From the NCBI GenBank assembly GCA_045535815.1, contig JAZSMJ010000049.1:1-64000 (forward strand): a stretch of 64,000 nucleotides of DNA, read 5' to 3'. The DNA comes from JAZSMJ01 sp045535815. GTDB taxonomy: Bacteria > Bacillota > Clostridia > Oscillospirales > CAG-272. The notes beneath the pieces were generated by a model. That model did no database searches, was not told where the DNA came from, and saw only the letters and a program-made list of their open reading frames with translations. Positions 8,777 to 17,643 of the stretch are shown one piece after another. The position numbers and the translations under genes are program-made. Numbering within the stretch: position 1 is the first letter of the stretch; the number at the start of each line of letters is the position of its first letter.

Positions 8777-10627
8777 TTATTCCTTGGGCTCCTCAAAGGT
8801 GGGCGTAACGCCGAGAGCCTGAGTCATAAGCTCAAAGTCAACGAGAGCGGGAAGCTCTTCGGGCTTGGGAGAATATCCCGAATCACGTATATCGGTCTTG
8901 AGAACTGTGAACGCCTCGTTGTAAGACCAATAGGACCAGCCGATATCAAACGCTTCAAACGAACGGCGAAGGTCTCCGATATGCTTAATTCTGGTCTTTC
9001 CGTCAAGACCGCTTCCCTCAACTGCTCTGAACTTTGCTCTTGCAATATGCTCATCCATGCATCCGAACTCAACGCACATGATGTGGATATTACCGCCGTA
9101 GCGGCGTCTCCAATTATCAAGCGACTTCATGCGGAGCATATTCCAATCGGAATTATAGGTCAGATCGTAGTGGTTTACGTAGAATTCGTGTCCGTCAAAC
9201 TCACCTTTGTAGTATGCATACATATATTTGCGTGCCTCTGCCTTCTTTTCCTCGGGCACGAGGGCAACGTTATCCTCTACGAGTGCATCCATCTCGTCCT
9301 GCTTCATGCCGGGCTCAACGGGATATCTGATGTTGCGGATAAAGTTCCATATGCTTACCTCCTCGCCAAGACCCTTGAGGGCATTGAAGCCGGGAACGTA
9401 GGGCTCGTAGGTGGTGAACGAATATATGAGGTTTGTATCTGTAGTCGGCGACATAGCCTTTACTCTCTCAAGGTTACCTGCAGTATCGGAGGAGGTTATG
9501 AGAGTGTGCTCGGGCATAACGTTTCTGACGGTGCCCCAGATACGGTCGGAGAACCACGTCCAGCGATCCTCGGGAGTATCCGCAAAGGGCTCTGTCATAA
9601 GCTGAAGAGCAACCGTGTCGGGCGACCAGTGATTCTTGAAGTATACTGCAAATTCGCCATACCAGCGAAGAAGTCTGTCAAAGTGTGAGCCCTCCTGAAG
9701 TCCTGTCTGCTTGAAATCAGGCTCGGGGTGGATGCAGAGTATGCAGGGGATTCCTGCCTCAACTGCGGCGTCAACTGCACCCGTTATATAAACGAGCTGA
9801 TCCTCGAGAAGCTCGCCGTCCTTACCCTCGGAATGGTGAGGTGTGAATACAAGCTTGATGTGGTCAAAGCCGAGCATCTTGACGCAGATCGGATCCCACG
9901 GGCAGTAGGAGCTCTTTGAAAGAGGCTCCGGCTGAGCTATTCTCGCCTGGCAACGGTCAAGAACAAGTCCCTTTTTGAGATTGAGTCTGGGCTTTGTGCA
10001 CTCTTCTCCTATAACCGTGTCGGTTACCTCCTGCGGAGTCTTGGGAGAGGTGTAGAACGCTACCTGTGCAAGCGAGCCGTCAAGTCCGTTTTCGCCGTTA
10101 ACTGCGCATCCGAGATAGATATCGTCCGTAACGTATATCTTGCCTGTGCAGTCGGTAGTCTTTGCAGCATTACCGTCAACGTATATTATGATCTGACTTC
10201 CGTTATAGGAAACGCAGACGTGATGCCACTTACCGTCAGTTATGCTGACGCCGCAAAGACCGGGCTGCTGCGAAAGTCCCTTTGCAGTAAATCCGACCTG
10301 GCCGGAGGGATAGCCTATATAAAGCTCCCAGCAGTTAGCCTTAAGAGCACCGCCCGATGCGATAACTCTGTCGTGCGCTTCACGTGCAGGTGCCTTTACC
10401 CAAGCGGATATCGTGAAGCTTTCCTCAAGGTCAAATCCTACAGTCTCGGCATAAGCACGAGAGCCCTCTGTAGAAAAATCCAAAACGAAGCCAAAGGTCT
10501 CATCCTTCAGCCATACGCCCCATTTGTTAGACGCATCAATGCCGCCTTCGATAGCAGACTTTACCGTTTTGCCGACTCCGCCGTCGTTTAACTGCCATGC
10601 GGCTCTTGCATCGTTTAATATCATCAT
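8777..10627 (-). CDS. ConA-like (LamG) plus GH5-like glycoside hydrolase, paralogue of the next gene
   Basis: 616 residues, same plan as its downstream neighbour but without the inserted domain. Residues about 40-205 are a compact LamG fold (FTISAWVKAP, DGKWHHVCVSYNG, DGSLAQVAFY). Residues about 225-600 are the GH5-like barrel with candidate catalytic Glu in LMTEPFAD (about 343) and in MCVEFGCMD (about 517). No signal peptide. ATG at 10627 follows AAGGAGT. Shared stretches such as AWQLNDG, LDFSTEGS, TDTNLIYS and SYNEA show that the two genes arose by tandem duplication. Both are probably on one transcript. Confidence 0.83.
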   Translation of the reverse strand: MMILNDARAAWQLNDGGVGKTVKSAIEGGIDASNKWGVWLKDETFGFVLDFSTEGSRAYAETVGFDLEESFTISAWVKAPAREAHDRVIASGGALKANCWELYIGYPSGQVGFTAKGLSQQPGLCGVSITDGKWHHVCVSYNGSQIIIYVDGNAAKTTDCTGKIYVTDDIYLGCAVNGENGLDGSLAQVAFYTSPKTPQEVTDTVIGEECTKPRLNLKKGLVLDRCQARIAQPEPLSKSSYCPWDPICVKMLGFDHIKLVFTPHHSEGKDGELLEDQLVYITGAVDAAVEAGIPCILCIHPEPDFKQTGLQEGSHFDRLLRWYGEFAVYFKNHWSPDTVALQLMTEPFADTPEDRWTWFSDRIWGTVRNVMPEHTLITSSDTAGNLERVKAMSPTTDTNLIYSFTTYEPYVPGFNALKGLGEEVSIWNFIRNIRYPVEPGMKQDEMDALVEDNVALVPEEKKAEARKYMYAYYKGEFDGHEFYVNHYDLTYNSDWNMLRMKSLDNWRRRYGGNIHIMCVEFGCMDEHIARAKFRAVEGSGLDGKTRIKHIGDLRRSFEAFDIGWSYWSYNEAFTVLKTDIRDSGYSPKPEELPALVDFELMTQALGVTPTFEEPKE

Positions 10628-10660
10628 AGCCTTTAAAACTCCTTAAATATGATAAAAATC

Positions 10661-10705
10661 AAACAGGAGCAGTCCGCACCGAGGTGCGGCTCTGCTCCTG
10701 TTTTT
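10661..10705 (-). terminator. Terminator of the GH36-like gene
   Basis: Long two-part hairpin: outer stem AAACAGGAGCAG/CTGCTCCTGTTT and inner stem CCGCACC/GGTGCGG, with a T-rich tail on the minus strand. It begins directly after the stop of the upstream GH36-like gene. Confidence 0.88.
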
Positions 10706-10707
10706 CA

Positions 10708-12633
10708 TCAGAATTCAATAATACGCATAGAGAAGGGCTTGAGAGAGGAGCAGGTAAGCTTTCCGTCATTATATTTTACAGAAATATCATTCGGGAAGGC
10801 AGCCTTGGGCTGACCCTTGAGTCCGAAAGATGATATATCAGCCGTGATCTCGGCGTCTTTGTCCTCCCAGTTGTATACAAGAACTCTTTCGCAGAACTTG
10901 TTCTTTACGTAAATTGCTGTAATACTGTTGTCCTCTGCCTGAACGGTCTTTATCTTTTCGGGCGGAGCAACTCCGTCATCCTTCCAGTAGTAGCGGATGC
11001 GCTCAAGCTCTTCCTCGCCCCACTGCGTAACGAAATCGCTCGTGAGGAATACGCTTCCTATAGCGCCGACAGTCCCCGTCCATATCCATTTCTGCTCAAG
11101 GCCAAGGCCGTCTACAGATCTCATGTAGAATACGTCGGTATCGGCAGTCCACCACTTGCCGCCGGTGGAAGCTCTTGTTATGCAGTCGGGAAGCGAACGC
11201 TTGAAGGAATCAACGTTTGCGGTAACGTCACCGCCGATACGCTGTGTATCAGCGTAGCCGATGGAATGTCTGAACAGACCGCAGATACAAGCGCAGATAA
11301 TAATATCCTCGCCTGCCGCTTCTCTTGCAATACGCCAGATATCTCTGTGCTGTTCAAAAACGGTGTGCTTGCGGTCGTACGCAGCTCTGCGCTCGGAGAT
11401 GCAGTAGGTGAAGTCTATCTTGAGATACTTCCAGCCTGCGTTTACCGCATCCTTTACCATCTTGTATATGTGATCCTTTACCTTGGGATGACCGGGGTCA
11501 AGGAAATACGACGTGGGATTTTCGACTGTGGGATCGCTCCAGTTCCAGTTGCAGAACTTGATGGGATAAGAGCCGTCAGCCGCTCTTTGCACCATGGTGG
11601 GATCTTCCTTTATCATGGGGTGCTCACACCATACGGGCAGAGGAGCAAGCCAAAGACCGGGAACGAGACCCTTCTCGGAGATCATCCCGGGAAGCTTTGT
11701 ATACGTGCTCTCAAACTTCTTGTTGGGACGGTCAAACGTTCCGGACATAAGCTGGAAGCCGTCGTCTATCTGGAGCACTACGGGAATGTTTACGTTTGTA
11801 AGATCGGCATATTCGTTTGCCGCCTGAATGATATCGCCCTCCTCAATATTGGAGAACTTGAGATACCATGAGCAGTATCCGAGATAGGGCTTGGACTCTC
11901 TCGGCTTTGCCATCTCCGTGCAAAGATCTGCCCAGCGGTCGAATGCGGCGTTTCCGCCGTTATGTATGATAGCGCACTTTTCGAGCACACGCTCGTCTCC
12001 CTCTTCAAAGAGGATATTATCGAGAAGCACTGCACCGTAAACGGTGGAATCGCCCTCGCACTGCGTCTTATAGCCTACCTCACCTGCGGCACTGCCGGGT
12101 GCGTAGAAGCCGATTGAAAATTCATTCTTTTTATTGAAGAAATGCCCGATATCGCCTGCAACTGCCCAGTTGGGCTCATCGTGATAGGGCTCTTCGAGGC
12201 GGAGCCAGTACTCTGCCCAGCTCTGCCACATTTCTTCGTGATGGATACGGAAGGGTTTGAGCTGGTCCGCATTGGTATAAACTACCGTGCTTCCGGTGAC
12301 GGACTGATACGCTCTGAACGAGAAATCGTTTGCCATATCTCCCTCAAGCACGTGGAAGCGTGCAAGCTCAACTGCTTTTCCGCCACGGTGGGTGATATTT
12401 CCGCTGTAGCGGACCTCTTCATCGCCGTATTCGATATCGATCTTGGCATCCATGCAAGTAAAGCTGTAATCGAGAGAAACCCCTTTTTCGCTCTCGTTTA
12501 TTGCACAAAAGCCTGCCTTTTCCACCTTCCACTCCTCGCCCGGATATCTCCAAACGCAGACAGCGGAAATGTTACTTATCTGTGTGTTACCGACACTTAA
12601 GGTGTAGGTATTTCCTGTAGCCTTAAAATTCAT
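10708..12633 (-). CDS. GH36-like alpha-galactosidase family enzyme
   Basis: Clan GH-D enzymes hydrolyse alpha-galactosides by retention. The 641-residue product has an N-terminal beta-sandwich (about 1-250), then a TIM barrel with LGYCSWY, QIDDGFQ, GLWLAP and KIDFTYC, whose Asp (about 406) is the candidate nucleophile. RIGGDVTAN carries the candidate acid/base Asp (about 468). A short C-terminal beta domain follows. An ATG at 12666 is in frame, but AGGAGGGG just before 12633 marks the true start. No signal peptide, so probably cytoplasmic. Raffinose-type oligosaccharides or galactosylated glycans are the likely substrates, though the family also includes other alpha-glycosidases. Confidence 0.82.
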   Translation of the reverse strand: MNFKATGNTYTLSVGNTQISNISAVCVWRYPGEEWKVEKAGFCAINESEKGVSLDYSFTCMDAKIDIEYGDEEVRYSGNITHRGGKAVELARFHVLEGDMANDFSFRAYQSVTGSTVVYTNADQLKPFRIHHEEMWQSWAEYWLRLEEPYHDEPNWAVAGDIGHFFNKKNEFSIGFYAPGSAAGEVGYKTQCEGDSTVYGAVLLDNILFEEGDERVLEKCAIIHNGGNAAFDRWADLCTEMAKPRESKPYLGYCSWYLKFSNIEEGDIIQAANEYADLTNVNIPVVLQIDDGFQLMSGTFDRPNKKFESTYTKLPGMISEKGLVPGLWLAPLPVWCEHPMIKEDPTMVQRAADGSYPIKFCNWNWSDPTVENPTSYFLDPGHPKVKDHIYKMVKDAVNAGWKYLKIDFTYCISERRAAYDRKHTVFEQHRDIWRIAREAAGEDIIICACICGLFRHSIGYADTQRIGGDVTANVDSFKRSLPDCITRASTGGKWWTADTDVFYMRSVDGLGLEQKWIWTGTVGAIGSVFLTSDFVTQWGEEELERIRYYWKDDGVAPPEKIKTVQAEDNSITAIYVKNKFCERVLVYNWEDKDAEITADISSFGLKGQPKAAFPNDISVKYNDGKLTCSSLKPFSMRIIEF

Positions 12634-12658
12634 AGCCCCTCCTGAATATAATAAAATA

Positions 12659-12683
12659 AGCCGCAAGTCAACTGCTTACGGCT
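12659..12683 (-). promoter_or_regulatory. Leader hairpin before the GH36-like gene
   Basis: A nine-base stem (AGCCGTAAG/CTTGCGGCT on the minus strand, one G-T pair) is followed by TATTTTATT and then by the ribosome-binding site. It could attenuate transcription or mask initiation. The stretch 12634-12960 otherwise holds only the promoter and the terminator of the patatin gene; I see no gene in it. Confidence 0.35.
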
Positions 12684-12779
12684 GTGTTCTTAGGTCAAAA
12701 AAGCAAAGACTGCCGTATACATTTTTCGTTTTTCCGATATTGTATAGTGGTACTCCTTTGATATTGCTTTTCTGCCGTA

Positions 12780-12808
12780 ATGATACCATATTAATGCAAA
12801 AATGTAAA
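12780..12808 (-). promoter_or_regulatory. Sigma-A promoter of the GH36-like gene
   Basis: Minus strand TTTACA (12803-12808), 17-base spacer, TATCAT (12780-12785). It gives a leader of about 140 bases. Confidence 0.6.
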
Positions 12809-12925
12809 TAGTTATTTTTTACATAAAACCTAAGCTTTTTTTGGTTAAAAAGCGCACTGAGGAGCATTGTCCGAGGCTTTTTTTCAAATTGTGCTTAAAA
12901 ACAGTCAAAACCGCCCCAAAAGCGC

Positions 12926-12956
12926 AAAAAAACGCAATTTTTAATTGCGTTTTTTG
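12926..12956 (-). terminator. Terminator of the patatin-like gene
   Basis: AACGCAAT/ATTGCGTT stem flanked by A and T runs, directly after the stop at 12961. Confidence 0.8.
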
Positions 12957-12960
12957 TAAG

Positions 12961-13806
12961 TCAGGATAAAAAATTTTTGATATCATCAAGATTTTTTTCT
13001 GCTATCTTTCTGCCTGCCTCATATACCGCCATAAGCTTTTTGGGGTCGTGCTCCACACGGCCTATCGGCAACGCCTCGTCGGGACAGATGACCAGCGTTC
13101 TTCCCTCTTTTTCAGCATTGCTAACGTATTCTCTCTGCCCGTTATATATATCGTGCCTCTTTGCCATAGTTTCCACAAGGTGCGGATGCTTTTTGAATCT
13201 TGACTTTATTAGCGGCATAAGAGAATTTTTCTTTTTAAGGTAATCTCTCGGCTGAGTGAGCACCGTCAGATTTCGGTCATAGCCAATACCTTCAAAATAT
13301 TCAAGCGGGATCGAATCGGAAATTCCGCCGTCAAGCATTTTTCTTCCATCGATCTCAACTATCCTTGAGACCAGCGGCATAGAAGCCGATGCTCTCATCC
13401 ATTCAAGCTCCTGATAATCGGCCTTGTCGCATCTGTGGTATATCGGTTTTCCGCTTTCTATATCGGTACAAACGACGTAAAACTCTACGGGATTTTCGGC
13501 AAAAGCTTGGGTGTCAAAAATATCGAGCGTTTCGGGAAGGGTGTGATAGCAAAACTCCGCCCCGAACATATCCCCCGTTTTTATAAGCGAGTGAACACTG
13601 CAGAAGCGCTTATCCTTGCAGTAGGCAACGTTATAGCGGATGGCTCTGCCTGCCTGACGTGATTTGTAGTTGCATCCGAATGCCGCTCCTGCGGAAACTC
13701 CGATAATTCCGTCAAACTCTATACCGTTTTCCATAAGAGTGTCCAGAACGCCTACGGTAAAAATACCGCGCATCCCTCCGCCCTCTAAAACAAGACCCTT
13801 TTTCAA
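12961..13806 (-). CDS. Patatin-like phospholipase family protein
   Basis: Patatin-like enzymes are Ser-Asp dyad lipid acyl hydrolases. The 281-residue product shows the oxyanion motif EGGGMRGIF (about 8-16), the nucleophile elbow GVSAG (Ser about 39) and the catalytic Asp in DGGIS (about 158). It has no signal peptide or membrane segment. It resembles the YjjU-type bacterial subgroup in length and C-terminal extension. The start is TTG at 13806, since GGAGGT lies five bases upstream and no ATG is nearby. It is transcribed divergently from the deacetylase gene. Its substrate is not evident. Confidence 0.9.
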   Translation of the reverse strand: MKKGLVLEGGGMRGIFTVGVLDTLMENGIEFDGIIGVSAGAAFGCNYKSRQAGRAIRYNVAYCKDKRFCSVHSLIKTGDMFGAEFCYHTLPETLDIFDTQAFAENPVEFYVVCTDIESGKPIYHRCDKADYQELEWMRASASMPLVSRIVEIDGRKMLDGGISDSIPLEYFEGIGYDRNLTVLTQPRDYLKKKNSLMPLIKSRFKKHPHLVETMAKRHDIYNGQREYVSNAEKEGRTLVICPDEALPIGRVEHDPKKLMAVYEAGRKIAEKNLDDIKNFLS

Positions 13807-13833
13807 AGCGCACCTCCGATACTTATTTATATT

Positions 13834-13862
13834 ATTATACGACGGAGAATCAAAAAAATCAA
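13834..13862 (-). promoter_or_regulatory. Sigma-A promoter of the patatin-like gene
   Basis: Minus strand TTGATT (13857-13862), 17 bases, TATAAT (13834-13839). Confidence 0.65.
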
Positions 13863-13881
13863 GAATTAACGGTTAGCGCGA

Positions 13882-13910
13882 TTGATTTTCTACATCCGAT
13901 ATGGTATAAT
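13882..13910 (+). promoter_or_regulatory. Sigma-A promoter of the deacetylase gene
   Basis: TTGATT (13882-13887), 17 bases, TATAAT (13905-13910), back to back with the patatin promoter. Confidence 0.68.
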
Positions 13911-13947
13911 CCAATCACAAAGTATTACATACCGGAGTTGCTTGATT

Positions 13948-15486
13948 ATGAAAAAGATTTTTTGTTTGATGACTGCTTTAATGCTTATTGTCTTTGGCGG
14001 ATGCTCAAATAAAGATATGGCATATGAAGATCACTTGCCGACTGTGCTTGATCAGTACCTGGAAAACGTGGAAAGCTTTGAAACACCGACACGTGAATAC
14101 GGAACGAGTGAAAGATACGTACAGATAGATGAAAAGCTTATGATAGGTATTTTATACCCGAATTGCGAGATACCCGAGCTTGATCTTGCTATCGAGGAAT
14201 GGATAACTCAAACTGTTTCGGAGTATCAAACAGAAGCCGATTCAGTTGAGGATACAGAGGGTGCGGCAGAGCTTACGGTCGATTACGAAAGCTTTCTGAT
14301 AAACGGATCGCAGTTAAGTATAAAACTGAGAGGCTCGTTTATAGCGCCATATATGGCACATCCGACAGATATAATAAAGACCTTCAATGCGAATATTGAT
14401 GACGGCAGACTTCTTTCAATAACGGACGTTCTGACTCAGGATATGCTGCAAACGGCAAAGGATAAAATTACATCGACAGCAAACGTTATTACCGCAGATA
14501 TCGATCAACATTTTTTTGATAACTGGTCTCTGACAGACAGCGGAGTGGAAATAATCCTTGAAAGAGGAAGGTATCTTCCGATGTCAGACGGTACAAAAGT
14601 ATTCAGCTTTGAGTGGAGCGAGCTTGAAGTAGAATCCACTTCGGAAGAGGCAACGCTCGAGGAAACGACCGAAAAAGCTACAGAGGATATACCCGTTTTT
14701 GAGGAAACGCCCACCGAGAAAACGTCTACAGAAGAAGCTGTCACCGAAGAATCTGCCTCAGAAGAAATAACTACCGAGGATACCGAACAGGAGATAAGCG
14801 ATACTGAGTCCGAAACCGATACCGAATCGGAGCGAGAGGAGATCGCTTCTGATGAGACACAGATCGCCCATATTGACCCCGATAAGCCGATGATCGCACT
14901 CACCTTTGACGACGGACCAAGCGCTCACACAGAGCGCCTTCTGGATATTTTCAAGGAGCACGGTGGTAGCGGAACGTTCTTCGTTGTAGGGAATATGATA
15001 AGCGGTAAGGAGGATACCCTTCGCAGAATAGTTGACGATGGGCACGAGATAGGCAATCACAGCTGGAATCACCGACAGTTCACAAATCTTTCCGAGGAAG
15101 AGCTGACTGATCAGATAATGATGACCAGAGCCAAAATATACGACACTATCGGAAAGGACTGCCTTATAGTCAGACCGCCCTACGGAGCCTGCAACGATGA
15201 CGTGAAGGCGGTAGGCGCAAAGCTCGGAGTTCATTTCGTAAATTGGTCTGTGGATACGCTCGATTGGAAGAGCAGAGATGCCCAAGCCGTATACGACGAG
15301 ACTATGAAATATGTAAAAGACGGCGCCATCGTCCTTTATCACGATCTTCACAAGTCCACCGTTGACGCCATGGAAACCATCATTCCAAAGCTTATCGAGG
15401 ACGGATATCAGCTTGTAACCGTCTCGCAGCTTTTTGAGTTCTCTGACAAGACGATAGAAGCAGGAAAGATGTATTATAATCAATAA
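13948..15486 (+). CDS. Lipoprotein polysaccharide deacetylase
   Basis: A 512-residue carbohydrate esterase 4 (NodB-type) enzyme on the outer face of the membrane. It has a lipoprotein signal with the lipobox FGGC at about residue 19. An N-terminal domain of about 170 residues resembles DUF3298/DUF4163 domains seen in clostridial deacetylases and anti-sigma factors. A Thr/Glu/Ser-rich linker follows (about 230-305), then the NodB domain with TFDDGP, the metal ligands in HSWNH, RPPYG, DTLDWKSRD and LYHDLH. All catalytic motifs are intact. ATG at 13948 with CCGGAG ten bases upstream is preferred over an upstream in-frame codon. Peptidoglycan or another GlcNAc-containing polymer is the likely substrate. 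Confidence 0.92.
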   Translation: MKKIFCLMTALMLIVFGGCSNKDMAYEDHLPTVLDQYLENVESFETPTREYGTSERYVQIDEKLMIGILYPNCEIPELDLAIEEWITQTVSEYQTEADSVEDTEGAAELTVDYESFLINGSQLSIKLRGSFIAPYMAHPTDIIKTFNANIDDGRLLSITDVLTQDMLQTAKDKITSTANVITADIDQHFFDNWSLTDSGVEIILERGRYLPMSDGTKVFSFEWSELEVESTSEEATLEETTEKATEDIPVFEETPTEKTSTEEAVTEESASEEITTEDTEQEISDTESETDTESEREEIASDETQIAHIDPDKPMIALTFDDGPSAHTERLLDIFKEHGGSGTFFVVGNMISGKEDTLRRIVDDGHEIGNHSWNHRQFTNLSEEELTDQIMMTRAKIYDTIGKDCLIVRPPYGACNDDVKAVGAKLGVHFVNWSVDTLDWKSRDAQAVYDETMKYVKDGAIVLYHDLHKSTVDAMETIIPKLIEDGYQLVTVSQLFEFSDKTIEAGKMYYNQ

Positions 15487-15520
15487 TAAAACGCTTTCAC
15501 AAGAGTGAAAGCGTTTTATT
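15485..15520. terminator. Bidirectional terminator
   Basis: Stem AATAAAACGCTTTCAC/GTGAAAGCGTTTTATT with a four-base loop between the convergent deacetylase and oxidoreductase genes. Confidence 0.9.
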
Positions 15521-15522
15521 AT

Positions 15523-16659
15523 TTAGAACTCTGGAATAATGATCGATTCGCCGTTTTTCATTGCAGACTCGTGTGCGCAGATACCTGCGGCGGTGATATT
15601 TGCCGCAAGGCTTTCGTCTATATAAGGCTTTCTTCCTTCTATTATACTCATAACGAACTCGTTCACGAGATGAGGATGTGAGCCGCCATGCGGTGACAAG
15701 TCAAGACGGTTTTCAAGCGATTCGAGGTGTTCACTCGGATCATAATTGTTGTAATTTATGGTATAGCGTTGTATAGGCTCGGGAAGAGACTGATAGAAAT
15801 TGCGCAGCTTCATTCTTTCCAATTTTACGCCTCCGCCTCTGATTCCGTCTTCCGCCGCAAGTGATGTTGTAATAACGGGAGTATCACCTGACGTTGCTCC
15901 CCACTCTACAGATGAGTGACTTCCGTAAACGTAAAATGCTTCCTGATATTCGCGCGCAGTTTCAAAAAGCATACGTGTTGCCTCACCCTTTATACCGTTG
16001 TCAAATTCAAACAGAGCACTTTCCATAGGATAGGGATTACCGTACTGCTTATGAAGAGAGCTGTCCATCGTGCCCGAGCCGAAGCATACGGTGCGCTTGA
16101 TGCGAGAGCCTGAAAGAGCGACCATAGGTGCAATGGCGTGCGTACCGTACCACATAGGAGGCAGACCATTCCAATACCCGGGCCAGTTAGCCATATCCTG
16201 ATAATGGCTTCCGCGAAGAAACTGTATTCTTCCTATCTTTCCGCTATTCAGCAATTCCTTGGTGTACAGCATCTCAAAGGAATAGAGCGTAGTCTCCATC
16301 ATCATATAGTTTTTGCCGCTTTTTCTTTGCGCGTTGACTATTCTTTGTATATCCTCAAGAGAGGTCGCCATCGGTACCGCACAAGCGCAATGCTTTCCAC
16401 TCTCAAGAACGGCAACCGACTGATCTGCGTGGATCGGTATTGGCGTTACTATATGTATAGCATCAAGCGTGCTGTCGGCGAGCATTTCTTCAAAGCTTTC
16501 GTACGCCTTAGCGTAAGGATGGTCACTGCGATACATGTCAAGCAGATCCTTATTTGTATCGAATATCCCTATGCTTTCAACCATCGGGTGATCGCGGTAT
16601 ATGGGAAAGAACGCGCCCCCGAAGGTAAGTCCCACCAAACCAACGTTAATCTTTTTCAT
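15523..16659 (-). CDS. Gfo/Idh/MocA family oxidoreductase lacking the EKP lysine
   Basis: The family comprises NAD(P)-dependent sugar or cyclitol dehydrogenases. The 378-residue product has an N-terminal Rossmann fold (VGLVGLTFGG), HIVTPIPIHAD in the usual place, and a C-terminal alpha/beta domain with GTHAIAP, whose His matches the conserved catalytic region. At about residues 93-97, where most members read EKP, this protein reads AVPMA, so the usual catalytic Lys is missing. ATG at 16659 has GGAGGA eight bases upstream. It is divergent from an AraC-type regulator, which probably controls it. The substrate is unknown. Confidence 0.88.
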   Translation of the reverse strand: MKKINVGLVGLTFGGAFFPIYRDHPMVESIGIFDTNKDLLDMYRSDHPYAKAYESFEEMLADSTLDAIHIVTPIPIHADQSVAVLESGKHCACAVPMATSLEDIQRIVNAQRKSGKNYMMMETTLYSFEMLYTKELLNSGKIGRIQFLRGSHYQDMANWPGYWNGLPPMWYGTHAIAPMVALSGSRIKRTVCFGSGTMDSSLHKQYGNPYPMESALFEFDNGIKGEATRMLFETAREYQEAFYVYGSHSSVEWGATSGDTPVITTSLAAEDGIRGGGVKLERMKLRNFYQSLPEPIQRYTINYNNYDPSEHLESLENRLDLSPHGGSHPHLVNEFVMSIIEGRKPYIDESLAANITAAGICAHESAMKNGESIIIPEF

Positions 16660-16677
16660 AAAATTATCCTCCGTTTG

Positions 16678-16705
16678 TTGATTTTATCTGATTTTATGAT
16701 ATACT
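16678..16705 (+). promoter_or_regulatory. Promoter of the AraC-type gene with a direct repeat
   Basis: TTGATT (16678-16683), 16 bases, TATACT (16700-16705) with an extended -10 TGA. The direct repeat GATTTTAT-CT-GATTTTAT (16680-16697, 10-base period) overlaps it. Such repeats are typical of AraC-family sites. Confidence 0.5.
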
Positions 16706-16762
16706 AAAAAAGAAAGATATAAAATGTAAAAAAAGGAAAGGTAAATATAAAAATAAGTATTT

Positions 16763-17557
16763 ATGCAATATATTTTCTTGGATAATACAGAAAGACGAAC
16801 GGTTACAATCACCAATTTCAATCAGCATATACGCTCTCCTCACCCGGATAGGATAATGGAAGAACACGATATGATCTATATACGGAGCGGGAATTGGGTG
16901 ATCGGACAGGACGATACCGTGTATGAGCTTTCCGAGGGGGACGTTATTTTTTTGCACGCAGGACACCGTCATTACGGTATACCGCCCTGCAATTCGGTAG
17001 TCAACACCTGCTTCATTCACTTGTCTGCAGTCAGCTCAGACTGTGTGTACGACTGCTCCGGACAGGCTGAGGACAAATGGGTTTTTCCTGCTGTTGTGCA
17101 TTGCCAAAACAATCCTATGATCGAGCAATATTTTCATAGAATAATACATTCGCATTTGTCAGACGATGTCTACGAAAGAAAAAAAGCGGATGCATATCTT
17201 GATCTTTTACTCGCAGAGCTTTGCATAAGTGATCATAAAGCTTCCAGAAGCTCTGTTGCGGAAAACGCCGTAAGAATTATAAAGATGCATCCGGAAAGGT
17301 TTATCAGCTCTGATGAGCTTGCAGAGCATTTAAACTATTCAATAAGAAGTATATCCTCGGAATTCAAGCGTACGATGAATACCACACCTCATAAATATCA
17401 GCTTGAGCTGAAATGTAAAATGGCAGACGAGCTTATGAAATATGATCCTTCCGTTACTCTGAAAGAGGTCGCTTCAACCTACGGATTTTACGATGAATAT
17501 CATTTCGGCAAATGCTACAAGAGCATTTTCGGATATTCGCCCAAACGAAAGAAATAA
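16763..17557 (+). CDS. AraC family transcriptional regulator
   Basis: 264 residues. The N-terminal half is a cupin-like sensor (RSPHPDRIMEEHDMIYI, LSEGDVIFLHAGHRHYG). The C-terminal 100 residues hold two helix-turn-helix motifs (ISSDELAEHLNYS and VTLKEVASTYGFYDEYHFGKCYK), ending in the usual GYSPKRKK. It probably senses a sugar and controls the divergent oxidoreductase and perhaps the ABC/GH genes downstream. The start is less certain: AAAGGAAAGG lies 20 bases before ATG 16763, longer than usual, and no better start is seen. Confidence 0.9.
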   Translation: MQYIFLDNTERRTVTITNFNQHIRSPHPDRIMEEHDMIYIRSGNWVIGQDDTVYELSEGDVIFLHAGHRHYGIPPCNSVVNTCFIHLSAVSSDCVYDCSGQAEDKWVFPAVVHCQNNPMIEQYFHRIIHSHLSDDVYERKKADAYLDLLLAELCISDHKASRSSVAENAVRIIKMHPERFISSDELAEHLNYSIRSISSEFKRTMNTTPHKYQLELKCKMADELMKYDPSVTLKEVASTYGFYDEYHFGKCYKSIFGYSPKRKK

Positions 17558-17562
17558 ATCTA

Positions 17563-17591
17563 TTGACTTTTAACTTTAGGTATTGTATAAT
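17563..17591 (+). promoter_or_regulatory. Sigma-A promoter of the ABC transporter/GH operon
   Basis: TTGACT (17563-17568), 17 bases, TATAAT (17586-17591), just after the AraC-type stop codon. Confidence 0.68.
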
Positions 17592-17643
17592 ACCAATGTT
17601 TTGTTCTTTTTTACAAAAATTCACAAAAGTTAGGAAGTACACA

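Noticed and set aside
12676..12867. A 63-codon frame before the GH36-like gene
   Set aside because: It crosses the promoter of that gene, is AT-rich, and has no ribosome-binding site or family resemblance.
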